From Paraburkholderia bryophila (GTDB lineage: Bacteria; Pseudomonadota; Gammaproteobacteria; Burkholderiales; Burkholderiaceae), in NCBI RefSeq assembly GCF_013409255.1, contig NZ_JACCAS010000002.1, positions 2,966,001 through 3,030,000 on the forward strand: 64,000 nt of DNA, written 5' to 3'. The first letter of the stretch is position 1. Each line of letters begins with the position of its first letter. A model generated the notes under the pieces. It saw only the letters and a program-made list of their open reading frames with translations, was not told the origin of the DNA and ran no database searches. Positions 17,093 to 25,361 of this stretch are shown here, piece by piece. Position numbers and translations under genes: made by a program.

Positions 17093-17845
17093 GTGAACAC
17101 AACGATAAACGCGCAACCCGCAGAGACGCAGGAACGCTGTCAGGAGACGCCGGCGAAGGCCATGCCCGCGTATGAACAGATCAAGCGCTACGTGATCCGG
17201 CGCATTAGCGAAGGCGACTGGAAACCGGGCGGCCTGATTCCGTCCGAAACCGAACTCGTCAAGGAGTTCGGCGTGGCGCGCATGACGGTCTCGCGCGCGT
17301 TGCGCGAACTGACCACCGAACGCGTGCTGACGCGCGTGCAAGGGTCCGGCACCTTCGTCGCGCCGCAGCGCTACGAGTCGACCGTGCTGGAGATCCGCAA
17401 TATCGCCGACGAAATCGCCGCACGCGGCCATCGGCATTCGGCGCGTGTGCTGACGCTCGATCCGAGCGACGACCCGCAGGCGCTCGAAGCGCTTGGTCTC
17501 GCCGGCGGCCCGGTATTTCACTCGTGCATCGTGCACAGCGAAGAGGGCGAGCCGATTCAGTACGAGGACCGCTTCGTCAACCCGAAGGTGTTTCCCGAGT
17601 ATCTGCAACAGGACTTCACCGTCGAGACACCGAACCACTACATGGTGCGGCTCGCGCCGATCCAGCGCGCGGAATTCCGCATCTATGCGCAGAAGCCCGA
17701 CGCGTACGTGCGCCGTCATCTGATGATGGATATCGGCGAGCCGTGTTTGCAGCTATGGCGCCGTACGTGGGTGGGCGACGACGTCGCGACGTCGGTGCAG
17801 TTGTGGCACCCGGCGTCGCGTTTTCATCTGGCGGGGAATGTGTAG
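17093..17845 (+). CDS. HutC-subfamily GntR transcriptional regulator 1
   Basis: About 250 residues from GTG at 17093, which has GAGG 5 bp upstream; a TTG at 17060 overlapping the lyase stop is a weaker alternative. The GntR winged helix (about residues 25-90) has IPSETELVKEFGVARMTVSR and ends RVQGSGTFVAP. A UTRA/chorismate-lyase-like effector domain follows, with EDRFVNPKVFPEYLQQDF as in HutC. It is the last gene of operon 1 and most probably represses that operon at the TGTCTAKACA sites. Its inducer may be a metabolite of the imported compound. Confidence 0.88.
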   Translation: MNTTINAQPAETQERCQETPAKAMPAYEQIKRYVIRRISEGDWKPGGLIPSETELVKEFGVARMTVSRALRELTTERVLTRVQGSGTFVAPQRYESTVLEIRNIADEIAARGHRHSARVLTLDPSDDPQALEALGLAGGPVFHSCIVHSEEGEPIQYEDRFVNPKVFPEYLQQDFTVETPNHYMVRLAPIQRAEFRIYAQKPDAYVRRHLMMDIGEPCLQLWRRTWVGDDVATSVQLWHPASRFHLAGNV

Positions 17846-17890
17846 CGCGCTTGGGGCGCTTTGAGTGTTTTCAGCGCCTGGTGCCTTGCT
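17846..17890. terminator. Weak bidirectional hairpin between the convergent GntR genes
   Basis: The 45-bp gap holds GGCGCT (17855-17860) and AGCGCC (17873-17878) separated by a 12-nt T-rich loop. It could serve as a weak shared terminator for the two convergent operons. There is no strong T-run. Confidence 0.3.
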
Positions 17891-18634
17891 TCAGCCCTGG
17901 CGCTGCGACAGATCCGGCGAAAACCGGCAACCCAGCCGGTAACGCGAACCCGGATGCACGAAGCGCGCGAAGGTCACCGCCACGCCGCTCGTCCACGTTC
18001 GACGCATTAGCGTGAGGCAGGGTTCTTCGGCGCGCATTTCGAGCAGTTCGGCTTCGGCGCGCGTCGGCAGACCCGCGTCGACGACATGCTCGACGTCGTG
18101 CGCCGGCACCACGGCATACAGATACTCGGACGGCCTGACCGTCGAGAAATCCTGCTGCAAGAATTCCGGCGCGGTCGCGGGATTCACGTAGCGATCTTCG
18201 AGTTGCACCGGCAAGCCGTTTTCGCGGTGCACGCAGATCACATGAAACACCGACGCGCCAGGCGCGAGACCCAGCGCGTTCGACACCATCACCGAAGCCG
18301 TTTCGCGTTGCGACAGCACCGTGTCGTAGCGGTACTCGTGACCCCGTGAACGGATTTCGTCGCCGATATGGGCGATCATCAGCAGCGTGGATTGCGGCTT
18401 GGTTTGCGCGACGAAAGTGCCGACCCCGGAGACGCGTGTGACGAGCCCTTCGTCGGCGAGTTCACGCAGTGCGCGATTCACCGTCATGCGCGACACGCCG
18501 AGCGTCGCCACCAGATCCAGTTCGGAGGGCAGCCGGTCGCCCGCCTGGCGTTCACCCGATTCGATGATGCGGCGAATGTGGTGCTTGACCTGTTCGTAGC
18601 GCGCGGCCGGCGCCACGGCGGCGCGCGTGTTCAT
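17891..18634 (-). CDS. HutC-subfamily GntR transcriptional regulator 2
   Basis: A 247-residue GntR protein with the same architecture as regulator 1: winged helix ([21 protein letters not shown], ending [11 protein letters not shown]), then a UTRA domain with [20 protein letters not shown]. It begins with an ATG that overlaps the end of the ATPase gene by 4 bp, so it is translationally coupled to operon 2. It most probably controls operon 2 through the GTATATAC pair at 21784 and 21883. The two regulators lie tail to tail and are clearly paralogous. Confidence 0.88.
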   Translation of the reverse strand: MNTRAAVAPAARYEQVKHHIRRIIESGERQAGDRLPSELDLVATLGVSRMTVNRALRELADEGLVTRVSGVGTFVAQTKPQSTLLMIAHIGDEIRSRGHEYRYDTVLSQRETASVMVSNALGLAPGASVFHVICVHRENGLPVQLEDRYVNPATAPEFLQQDFSTVRPSEYLYAVVPAHDVEHVVDAGLPTRAEAELLEMRAEEPCLTLMRRTWTSGVAVTFARFVHPGSRYRLGCRFSPDLSQRQG

Positions 18635-19494
18635 GGCGTCGGCGCGTCGTCGGGACCGCGCGTCCAGAACGCGTTGCGGTCGAAGTAGTTTTGCAGGAAC
18701 TGCCGCAAGCGCGGCTGGCCCGCGTCGTGGAAGACCTCGCGCGGCGCGCCCTGCACGGCGATCTTGCCTTGATCGATGAACATGACCTTGTCGGCGACCT
18801 GCGCGGCAAAGCCCATTTCGTGCGTGACCACGGCCATCGTCATGCCGTCGCGCGCAAGCTGCTTCATCACCTGCAACACTTCGCCGACCAGTTCCGGATC
18901 GAGCGCCGAGGTCGGTTCGTCGAACAACATGATGTGCGGCTCCATGGCCAGCGCCCGCGCGATCGCCACGCGTTGCTGCTGACCGCCCGAGAGTTTCGCC
19001 GGGTAGGCGTCGCCCTTATGCGCGAGGCCGACGGTGTCGAGCATCGCATTGGCGCGGCGGCGCGCTTCGTCGCGCGACAGATGCCGCACGCGCAGCAGCG
19101 CTTCCATCACGTTGCCGAGCGCTGTCATGTGCGGCCACAGATTGAACTGCTGAAACACCATGCCGACGTTGCGTCGCACGCGATTGATCTCGCCTTGCGA
19201 GGCTCGCACGCGTTTGCCGTTGCGCTCGCTATAGCCGAGCAATTCGCCTTCTATACGCACGTCGCCCTGATCGTAAGTCTCGAGCGCGGCGAGGCAGCGC
19301 AGCAGCGTGCTCTTGCCCGAACCCGACGGGCCGATGATGCACACCACTTCGGAGCGCGCGATCTCGAGATCGACGCCGCGCAGCACCTCGACTTCGCCGA
19401 AGCGTTTGCGCAGGTCGCGCACTTCGATCAGCGGCGCGGGTGCGCTCGTGGCCGTGGCGGACGCGGAGGAGGGCATGTCGGCGATAGCGTTCAT
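18631..19494 (-). CDS. Polar amino acid ABC transporter ATP-binding protein, operon 2
   Basis: A 287-residue ATPase with Walker [10 protein letters not shown], signature [15 protein letters not shown] and Walker [15 protein letters not shown]. It has a 20-residue Ser/Ala/Pro-rich N-terminal extension and a C-terminal extension ([16 protein letters not shown]) not present in its counterpart at 14522-15313. The core is HisP/GlnQ-like. It serves the permeases encoded upstream (19514-20846). Confidence 0.9.
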   Translation of the reverse strand: MNAIADMPSSASATATSAPAPLIEVRDLRKRFGEVEVLRGVDLEIARSEVVCIIGPSGSGKSTLLRCLAALETYDQGDVRIEGELLGYSERNGKRVRASQGEINRVRRNVGMVFQQFNLWPHMTALGNVMEALLRVRHLSRDEARRRANAMLDTVGLAHKGDAYPAKLSGGQQQRVAIARALAMEPHIMLFDEPTSALDPELVGEVLQVMKQLARDGMTMAVVTHEMGFAAQVADKVMFIDQGKIAVQGAPREVFHDAGQPRLRQFLQNYFDRNAFWTRGPDDAPTP

Positions 19495-19513
19495 CAGGGA
19501 GTCCGGATTGCGT

Positions 19514-20176
19514 TCATGCCATGAAACGTGCGACGCGGGTCTCGGCCCACATACCTGCGCGCGAGGTCAGCTCGACCAGCGCGAGATAACACACGCACAG
19601 CGCCAGCAAGGTTTCGACGAAAGCGAAGGTGGCCGAGCCGATGCCGGTCAGCACGAAGGTGAGCTCGGGCACGGTGACGATGGACAGCACCGCCGTTTCC
19701 TTGCTCAGCACGATGATCAGATTAGTCAGCGCGGGTACGATCAGCACCAGCATTTGCGGCGCTTGAATGCGCAGCACCGCTTGCCAGCGCGTGAGCCCGA
19801 GACACGACGCCGCTTCGAGATGGCCCGGCGGCACCGATTGAAATCCGGAGCGGAACGCCTCGGCGAAATATGCGCTGCCGTAGAGGCCGAGGCCCAGTAC
19901 GCCGGCTGTCATCGGTTCGAGCGTGAGGCCGAACGACGGGCCGCCGTAGTAGAGCAGAAACAGTTGCACGAGAAACGGCGTGCCGCGAAACAGTTCGATA
20001 TAGAAGCGCAATACGCCGCGCACCCAGCGTCCGCAAAAGAGTTGCAGCACGGCGATCAGAAAGCCGATCAGCAGGCCGAGCACGACGCCCGCGATCCACG
20101 TGCCGAGCGTCGTCGCGAAGCCCGCGGCGATCGGCTGAAGGTTGTGCGTGATGACGGTCGGATCGAACTGTTGCAT
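19514..20176 (-). CDS. Polar amino acid ABC transporter permease, operon 2 (second permease)
   Basis: About 220 residues from the ATG at 20176, which leaves a 19-bp gap to the preceding permease; the longer frame from 20227 would overlap that gene and has no family match. Features are [17 protein letters not shown] and the loop [23 protein letters not shown]. It has about five membrane segments. It pairs with the permease at 20196-20846. Confidence 0.87.
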   Translation of the reverse strand: MQQFDPTVITHNLQPIAAGFATTLGTWIAGVVLGLLIGFLIAVLQLFCGRWVRGVLRFYIELFRGTPFLVQLFLLYYGGPSFGLTLEPMTAGVLGLGLYGSAYFAEAFRSGFQSVPPGHLEAASCLGLTRWQAVLRIQAPQMLVLIVPALTNLIIVLSKETAVLSIVTVPELTFVLTGIGSATFAFVETLLALCVCYLALVELTSRAGMWAETRVARFMA

Positions 20177-20195
20177 GACGTGGGTCTGGAGTCGG

Positions 20196-20846
20196 TCAGG
20201 CGTGTTGCAGCCGGTATTCGGCGGCATGTGCGACGAGCGCGAGCGTGCCGCAGATCACGAAGTAAATCAGCCCGGCGGCCAGATACGCTTCGAGCGGCCG
20301 GTACGTGCTGGCGGCGATGTTCTGCGCAGTGCGCGTCAACTCAGCCACACCCACCACCGAGATCAGCGACGAAGCCTTGATCAGCAGCACCATTTCGTTC
20401 ACCAGCGAAGGCAGCGTCAAGCGAATGGCTTGCGGCACGAGAATGCGCCGCAGCATGTCGAACGGCGAGAGGCCGAGCATGCGCGCGGCTTCGAGATGAC
20501 CGGGTGGAATGCTGAGAAAACCGCCGCGCAGGATTTCGGCGATATACGACGCGGAGCACAACGACACGGCGCTGATCGCGGCCACGATGGGCGACACGTT
20601 GATGCCCGCGAACGGCAGCAGGTAGTACACCAGCAGCAGTTGCACCAGCATCGGCACGCCGCGAAAGAAGAACACGTAGGCGCCGCCGAACAGACGGGCG
20701 GCGCGCTTCGGCGAGAGCCGCGCCGCGCACACGCCGATCGCGACGAAGAAGCCGATCAGGAGCCCCGTCAGCGAAATGCCGATGGTGGCGAGCGCCGCGT
20801 GCAATAGCAGCGGCAAGCCCTGAACGAAGACGGTCGTGCTGAACAT
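20196..20846 (-). CDS. Polar amino acid ABC transporter permease, operon 2 (first permease)
   Basis: A 216-residue permease with about five helices. FFRGVPMLVQLLLVYYLLPF and the loop GHLEAARMLGLSPFDMLRRILVPQ mark it as a GlnP/HisM-type amino acid permease. The start is 21 bp after the binding-protein stop. It completes transporter 2 with its neighbours. Confidence 0.9.
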   Translation of the reverse strand: MFSTTVFVQGLPLLLHAALATIGISLTGLLIGFFVAIGVCAARLSPKRAARLFGGAYVFFFRGVPMLVQLLLVYYLLPFAGINVSPIVAAISAVSLCSASYIAEILRGGFLSIPPGHLEAARMLGLSPFDMLRRILVPQAIRLTLPSLVNEMVLLIKASSLISVVGVAELTRTAQNIAASTYRPLEAYLAAGLIYFVICGTLALVAHAAEYRLQHA

Positions 20847-20867
20847 AAGCGTCGCACTCTCACGCTA

Positions 20868-21695
20868 TCAGTAGTTCGGCATCGGCATCGTGGTCGGCGC
20901 ATCCATCGCCACGCCGAACCATTTCTTCTGCAACGCCGCGAGGCGACCGTCGTTGTGCATTTTCACGAGCGCGGCGTTGAACGCGTCGGCGAGCGGCTTG
21001 CTGTCCGCGTCTTTACGCAGGCAGTAGGCAAAGTACACCTTCGCGCCGAACGGCGGCTGCACCACGGCGAACGTCTCCGGACGCTGCTTGGCCACATACG
21101 CAATGTTGGTCATGGAGTTCGCGACCGCCGCGATCCGGCCGGCGGCGAGGTCGGCGTAAGCCTGATTGTTGTCGACGTATTCGCGGATTTCAGGCGGTTT
21201 CGGCAGCGTCGCGACGTAGGTCTTCAACTGGTCGAGCTGCGCCGAGCCCTTGCCCGCGCCGACCGTCTTGCCGGCGATATCCGACGATTGTTTGAGCGCG
21301 GTGTCGTTCGCGCGTTTGAGCAGCGCGTCGGTGGCGTCGGCGATGGGCAGCGTGTACGTATAGCGTTCCATGCGCGCCTTGGTGACCGTCAACGGGCCGC
21401 CCACCATGTCGAATTTGCCCGCTTCCAGACCCGGCAGCACGCTCGGCCACGGCAGGTCGATAAAGCGCACCTTCACGCCCATCTCCTTGCCGACCTCGGC
21501 GAACAGATCTTTGTTGAAGCCGGCTTGCTGACCGTTTTCGAGGAAATCGAATGGCGCGAACTGCATCTCGGTGCCGACCACCAGCTCGCCGGCTTTCTTC
21601 ACTTTGGCGAGCTGATCTTCCGCGTGCGCGGTGACGCTTGCCGCGCACAACGCCAACATCAACAGACGACACTTCCAGCCTGCAAGGATACGCAT
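20868..21695 (-). CDS. Polar amino acid ABC transporter substrate-binding protein, operon 2
   Basis: A 275-residue family-3 binding protein with a signal peptide ending TAHAEDQL. Motifs include ELVVGTEMQFAPFDF, GFNKDLFAEVGKEMGV, LPWPSVLPGLEAGKFDMVGG and a C-terminal LAALQKKWFG. It differs clearly from the binding protein of operon 1, so the two transporters probably have different ligands. It is the first gene of operon 2 and is divergent from the 2-oxoglutarate oxygenase gene, with which it shares a regulatory region. Confidence 0.88.
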   Translation of the reverse strand: MRILAGWKCRLLMLALCAASVTAHAEDQLAKVKKAGELVVGTEMQFAPFDFLENGQQAGFNKDLFAEVGKEMGVKVRFIDLPWPSVLPGLEAGKFDMVGGPLTVTKARMERYTYTLPIADATDALLKRANDTALKQSSDIAGKTVGAGKGSAQLDQLKTYVATLPKPPEIREYVDNNQAYADLAAGRIAAVANSMTNIAYVAKQRPETFAVVQPPFGAKVYFAYCLRKDADSKPLADAFNAALVKMHNDGRLAALQKKWFGVAMDAPTTMPMPNY

Positions 21696-21973
21696 GGGAT
21701 TCTCCAGTGGGCAAAGCGGTGTCGCGCGAAATCGGTGAGCTGAGCGGTGAGCGGTTCAAGCCCGGCGCGAGTCATGCGAGGCAGTATATACCGCGTTTTT
21801 CCCGCGAAAAAAATAAACTGGCGACTAGAGAAAAGCCCTAACCCAGCGCATTGCAAAGCAACTTGCGGGGGTGCTTTTGGCGGTATATACAACTGCAGAT
21901 GCAGGAAGCGCGCGGCGCTTTTTTGTCGGTATTTTCGTCAGTAGATTGCAACGGCCTTTCAGGGAGCCACGCG
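21696..21973. promoter_or_regulatory. Divergent control region with two GTATATAC operator-like sites
   Basis: The 278-bp region separates operon 2 from the oxygenase gene. Identical 8-bp palindromes GTATATAC occur at 21784-21791 and 21883-21890, both preceded by GGC[A/G]. They fit the GT-N-AC half-site symmetry of HutC-type repressors and differ from the TGTCTAKACA sites of operon 1. The natural candidate repressor is GntR 2. The region 21780-21850 is AT-rich and likely contains promoters in both directions. Confidence 0.6.
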
Positions 21974-22951
21974 ATGCCTGTGACCCGTATTCCGATCATC
22001 GATCTCGCCGGCGTTCGCGCGGGCGACCCGCAGGCCTTGCAGCGCGTGGCGGGTGAAATTCACGAGGCGTGCACGACGATCGGCTTCTTTTACATCGTCA
22101 ATCATGGCGTGCCGCAAACGTCGATCGATGCGGCGGAGCAGGCGGCGCGCGAATTTTTCGCGTTCCCCGTGGAGACCAAACGGCGCGCGGCGGTCAATCG
22201 TCGACATCGCGGTTTCAATGCGTTGGGCGATGCCACCATGTACCAGGCCAAACGTCCCGACTACAAGGAGTTTTTCAGCATCGGCCTCGAACTGCCGGAG
22301 GACGATCCCGACGTGCTCGCCGGTCAGGCGCTGCGTGGGCCGAATAACTGGCCGGACTTCATGCCTGAATTGCGTCCTGCGCTGTACGGCTACTACGAGT
22401 CGGTCGCGGCCTGCGGCGCCGATCTGCTGCGCGCGGTCGCGGTGAGCCTCGGCGTCGACGAGCATTTCTTCGCGCCGCGTTATACCAAACGGATGCAACG
22501 CACGCAGATGGTCTACTATCCGCCGCAGCCGCCCCAGTCAGACGCGGATCAGTTCGGCGTCGCGCCGCATACCGACTACGGTTGCATCACGTTGCTGTGG
22601 CAGGATCAGGTGGGCGGCCTGCAGGTGCGCGAGATCGCCAACGATACGTGGGTCGACGCGCCGCCGGTAGACGGCAGCTTTGTGGTGAACGTGGGCGATC
22701 TGCTGGCGCGCTGGACCAACGACCGCTTTCGCTCCACCTTGCATCGCGTGATTAACGCGTCGGGTTGCGAGCGCTATTCGATCGCGACGTTCTATGATCC
22801 GACTTACGGCGCGAGCGTCGATCCGCGCGAACTCGGCGCGAACGAAGCCGAGATCCGCTATCAGCCGGTCGCGGCGGGCGACTACATTCTCGGGCGCATT
22901 AACGATTCGATGGGCTATCGAAAGAAACGCGCGGAAGAAGCGCAAAGCTGA
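21974..22951 (+). CDS. Fe(II)/2-oxoglutarate-dependent oxygenase (isopenicillin N synthase-like)
   Basis: A 325-residue protein from ATG at 21974, with AGGGAG 8 bp upstream. The N-terminal DIOX_N part has IPIIDLAG and GFFYIVNHGVP. The catalytic core shows the facial triad His199-x-Asp201 (APHTDYG) and His257 (STLHRVI), plus Arg267-x-Ser for 2-oxoglutarate binding (ERYSIATF). Such enzymes hydroxylate, desaturate or cyclise small molecules. It shares its promoter region with amino acid transporter 2 and is followed after 21 bp by a flavoprotein gene, so an amino acid-derived substrate is plausible. Confidence 0.9.
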   Translation: MPVTRIPIIDLAGVRAGDPQALQRVAGEIHEACTTIGFFYIVNHGVPQTSIDAAEQAAREFFAFPVETKRRAAVNRRHRGFNALGDATMYQAKRPDYKEFFSIGLELPEDDPDVLAGQALRGPNNWPDFMPELRPALYGYYESVAACGADLLRAVAVSLGVDEHFFAPRYTKRMQRTQMVYYPPQPPQSDADQFGVAPHTDYGCITLLWQDQVGGLQVREIANDTWVDAPPVDGSFVVNVGDLLARWTNDRFRSTLHRVINASGCERYSIATFYDPTYGASVDPRELGANEAEIRYQPVAAGDYILGRINDSMGYRKKRAEEAQS

Positions 22952-22972
22952 AGGCGCGCAAGGAACTCCTGC

Positions 22973-24385
22973 ATGACAGATAACGGAAAGACAAACGACA
23001 CGGCGTCGCTGGCGTCGACGCTCGACGCACTGCGCGCCGCGCTAGGCGACGACGCGGTCCGCGTGGGCGAGCAGATCGGCGAACGGGCGATGACCGACTG
23101 GACCCGTCACGACCCCACGCGCCCGGCGGCGTTGCTGCTGCCGCGTACCACCGAAGAGGTATCGCGCGCGCTGGCTATCTGCCACGCGGCGCATCAGCCC
23201 GTCGTGCCGCAGGGCGGCATGACCGGTCTCGCGGGCGGGGCGATTGCGCGGGCCACGGATATCGCGCTATCGCTGGAACGCTTGAGCGGTGTCGAAGAGG
23301 TCGACTCGGCCTCGGCCACGCTGACCGTGCGCGCCGGTACCACGTTGCAAACGGCTCAAGAAGCCGCGGCGGAAGCCGGTTTCGAACTCGCGCTCGATCT
23401 CGGCGCGCGCGGCTCGTGCCAGATCGGCGGCAATCTCGCGACTAATGCGGGCGGCAATCGCGTGATCCAGTCGGGTACTGCGCGCGATCAGGTACTCGGG
23501 CTCGAGGTCGTGCTCGCCAACGGCGACGTCCTGACGTCGCTCGGCAAGATGGTGAAGAACAACACCGGCTATGACCTGAAGCACTGGTTCATCGGTTCGG
23601 AAGGCACGCTCGGTGTGATCACGCGCGCGGTGTTGCGGCTGCATCCGCCGCGCGCCGCGCGTCATACGGCGCTGGTCGCGCTCGATGGTTACGACGCCGC
23701 GGTGAGCCTGCTGCGCCGTCTATCGACGCGCTTCGGCAACGACATCGGCGCCTTCGAAATCATGTGGCCGGATTTCTACGACTTCGGCGTGAAGCTGACG
23801 GGTACGCGTTCGCCGTTCGCCGAGTCTCATCCGCTGTATGCGTTGATCGAGCATGCGAGTTTCGATGCCGGCGACGACGGCGAGCGTTTCGCCGCCGTGC
23901 TGACCGAAGCGCTCGACGAAGGCGCAATTCGTGATGCGGTGATCGCGCAATCGGTGGCCGACGTGCGCGCGTTATGGGCGATCCGCGAATGCACGGCGGA
24001 GTTTCCCGTGCGGCTCGACGCGATCAATTTCGACGTGAGTCTGCCGATCGGCGGGATCGGCGCGTTCGTCGACCGTTGCCGCGCCGCGCTCGATCAGCGC
24101 TGGCCCGGCAATGAAGCGTATTTCTTCGGGCATATCGGCGATTCGAATCTGCATGTGACCGTCGACGGTCATTCGATTCCCGGCGTCACGCATCATGCGG
24201 TGTACGCGTTCGTCTACGAGATGCTCGGGCCGTTGCACGGCTCGGTGTCGGCGGAACACGGAATTGGTTTGCTCAAGCGAGAGTTCTTGCCGATCTCGCG
24301 CTCGCCGACGGAGCTGGCAGCCATGGCCGCGATCAAACACGCGCTGGACCCGCACGGGATTCTGAATCCGGGCAAGCTGTTTTGA
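22973..24385 (+). CDS. FAD-linked oxidase, GlcD / D-2-hydroxyacid dehydrogenase type
   Basis: A 470-residue VAO-fold flavoprotein. The FAD-binding half includes PRTTEEVSRALAICHAAHQP, VVPQGGMTGLAGGA and GSCQIGGNLATNAGGNRVIQ. The C-terminal half ends SVSAEHGIGLLKREFLP and HGILNPGKLF, typical of D-lactate, glycolate and D-2-hydroxyglutarate dehydrogenases. It would oxidise a D-2-hydroxy acid and pass electrons to an acceptor protein or quinone. It starts 21 bp after the oxygenase stop, so the two are probably co-transcribed. A pathway in which the oxygenase or the lyase homologue yields a hydroxy acid is an inference. Confidence 0.88.
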   Translation: MTDNGKTNDTASLASTLDALRAALGDDAVRVGEQIGERAMTDWTRHDPTRPAALLLPRTTEEVSRALAICHAAHQPVVPQGGMTGLAGGAIARATDIALSLERLSGVEEVDSASATLTVRAGTTLQTAQEAAAEAGFELALDLGARGSCQIGGNLATNAGGNRVIQSGTARDQVLGLEVVLANGDVLTSLGKMVKNNTGYDLKHWFIGSEGTLGVITRAVLRLHPPRAARHTALVALDGYDAAVSLLRRLSTRFGNDIGAFEIMWPDFYDFGVKLTGTRSPFAESHPLYALIEHASFDAGDDGERFAAVLTEALDEGAIRDAVIAQSVADVRALWAIRECTAEFPVRLDAINFDVSLPIGGIGAFVDRCRAALDQRWPGNEAYFFGHIGDSNLHVTVDGHSIPGVTHHAVYAFVYEMLGPLHGSVSAEHGIGLLKREFLPISRSPTELAAMAAIKHALDPHGILNPGKLF

Positions 24386-24411
24386 TGGGGTGGGTTGCGG
24401 GTTGAGTGGGT

Positions 24412-24432
24412 GAGGGCGCAATGAGCGCCCTC
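24412..24432. terminator. Hairpin between convergent flavoprotein and binding-protein genes
   Basis: GAGGGCGC (24412-24419) pairs with GCGCCCTC (24425-24432) around AATGA. It lies in the 73-bp convergent gap and probably limits read-through in both directions, although no T-run follows. Confidence 0.5.
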
Positions 24433-24458
24433 GGCCCACCATGGCGGCAGGTACGGCC

Positions 24459-25253
24459 TTAGTGCGCGGGCACCGAATCCATGCCGGTCGACCTGACCGC
24501 CGCCTGCGCATCCGGCGACGCCAGATACTCGAGCAGCGCTTTCGCTTCCTGCGGATGCGGCGCGCCGACAGGAATACCCGCGGCATAGCGCGTGACGGAT
24601 TGCACCGATTCCGGAATCTTGCCGACGAACGTGGCGCCCGCCACCGGCAGCAACTCGCTGACCTGCTGAAAGCCGACTTCATAGTCGCCATTGGCGACGA
24701 CCGACGCGACCGGGATCTTCGGAATCATCTTCGCTTTGGCCTTCACCTGGTCCTCGATGCCGAGCCGCTTGAAGAGTTCGCGCTCGATATAGACGCCGCT
24801 CGCGCTATCCGAATAGGCAATCGACTTTGCGTGCAGCAGGGTGTTTTTCAGCGCGTCGATCGAACCGATATCCGGCTTGGGCGCGCCATCGCGCACGGCC
24901 ATGCCGATCCGCGAATCCGCCAGTTCGACACGCGAGCCGGGCATCACCTTGCCTTGCTTGATCAGGTCGTCGAGCGCGTAGCCGACCATGATGACCACGT
25001 CGGCGGATTCGCCGCGTGCGAGGCGGTTGGGAATGGCTTCCGGCGATTGACCCATCGACGGTCCGAGGATCGTGTCGAGCGTATTGCCGGTCGATGCGGT
25101 GAACTTTGGACCGAGCAGCTTGTAGGCGGCGGTGAAGCCGCCGGAACTCATGACCTTGAGTTCGGCCGCCTGGACGTTGGCGGCGGCCACGGTGCTGCCC
25201 AGCAGCCCGGCGGTGAACATGGCGAGAAAGAAGGATCTCATCGGCATCGGCAT
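24459..25253 (-). CDS. ModA-like extracellular substrate-binding protein (orphan)
   Basis: A 264-residue protein with a signal peptide (cleavage near VQAAELK) and a type-II binding fold: ELKVMSSGGFTAAYKLLGPKF, then RGESADVVIMVG. This matches ModA-like and related oxyanion or organic acid binding proteins. The start could be any of three in-frame ATGs (25253, 25247, 25241). No permease or ATPase gene is adjacent. It may work with a distant transporter or act as a sensor component; ligand unknown. Confidence 0.75.
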   Translation of the reverse strand: MPMPMRSFFLAMFTAGLLGSTVAAANVQAAELKVMSSGGFTAAYKLLGPKFTASTGNTLDTILGPSMGQSPEAIPNRLARGESADVVIMVGYALDDLIKQGKVMPGSRVELADSRIGMAVRDGAPKPDIGSIDALKNTLLHAKSIAYSDSASGVYIERELFKRLGIEDQVKAKAKMIPKIPVASVVANGDYEVGFQQVSELLPVAGATFVGKIPESVQSVTRYAAGIPVGAPHPQEAKALLEYLASPDAQAAVRSTGMDSVPAH

Positions 25254-25361
25254 TGAAATGACAGTGTGCAGTGTTGGGAGGATGACGGGGTGAAGCGTGT
25301 CATCGCCCCGTCATCCGTACCATACCTGAACGAGCCCCTGTCGTGCCGCGCTCGCTCGCCG

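Noticed and set aside
15405..17845. Classical histidine utilisation (hut) operon
   Set aside because: Only the lyase homologue and a HutC-type regulator resemble hut genes. The lyase lacks the MIO tripeptide, and no urocanase, imidazolonepropionase or formimidoylglutamase gene is present.
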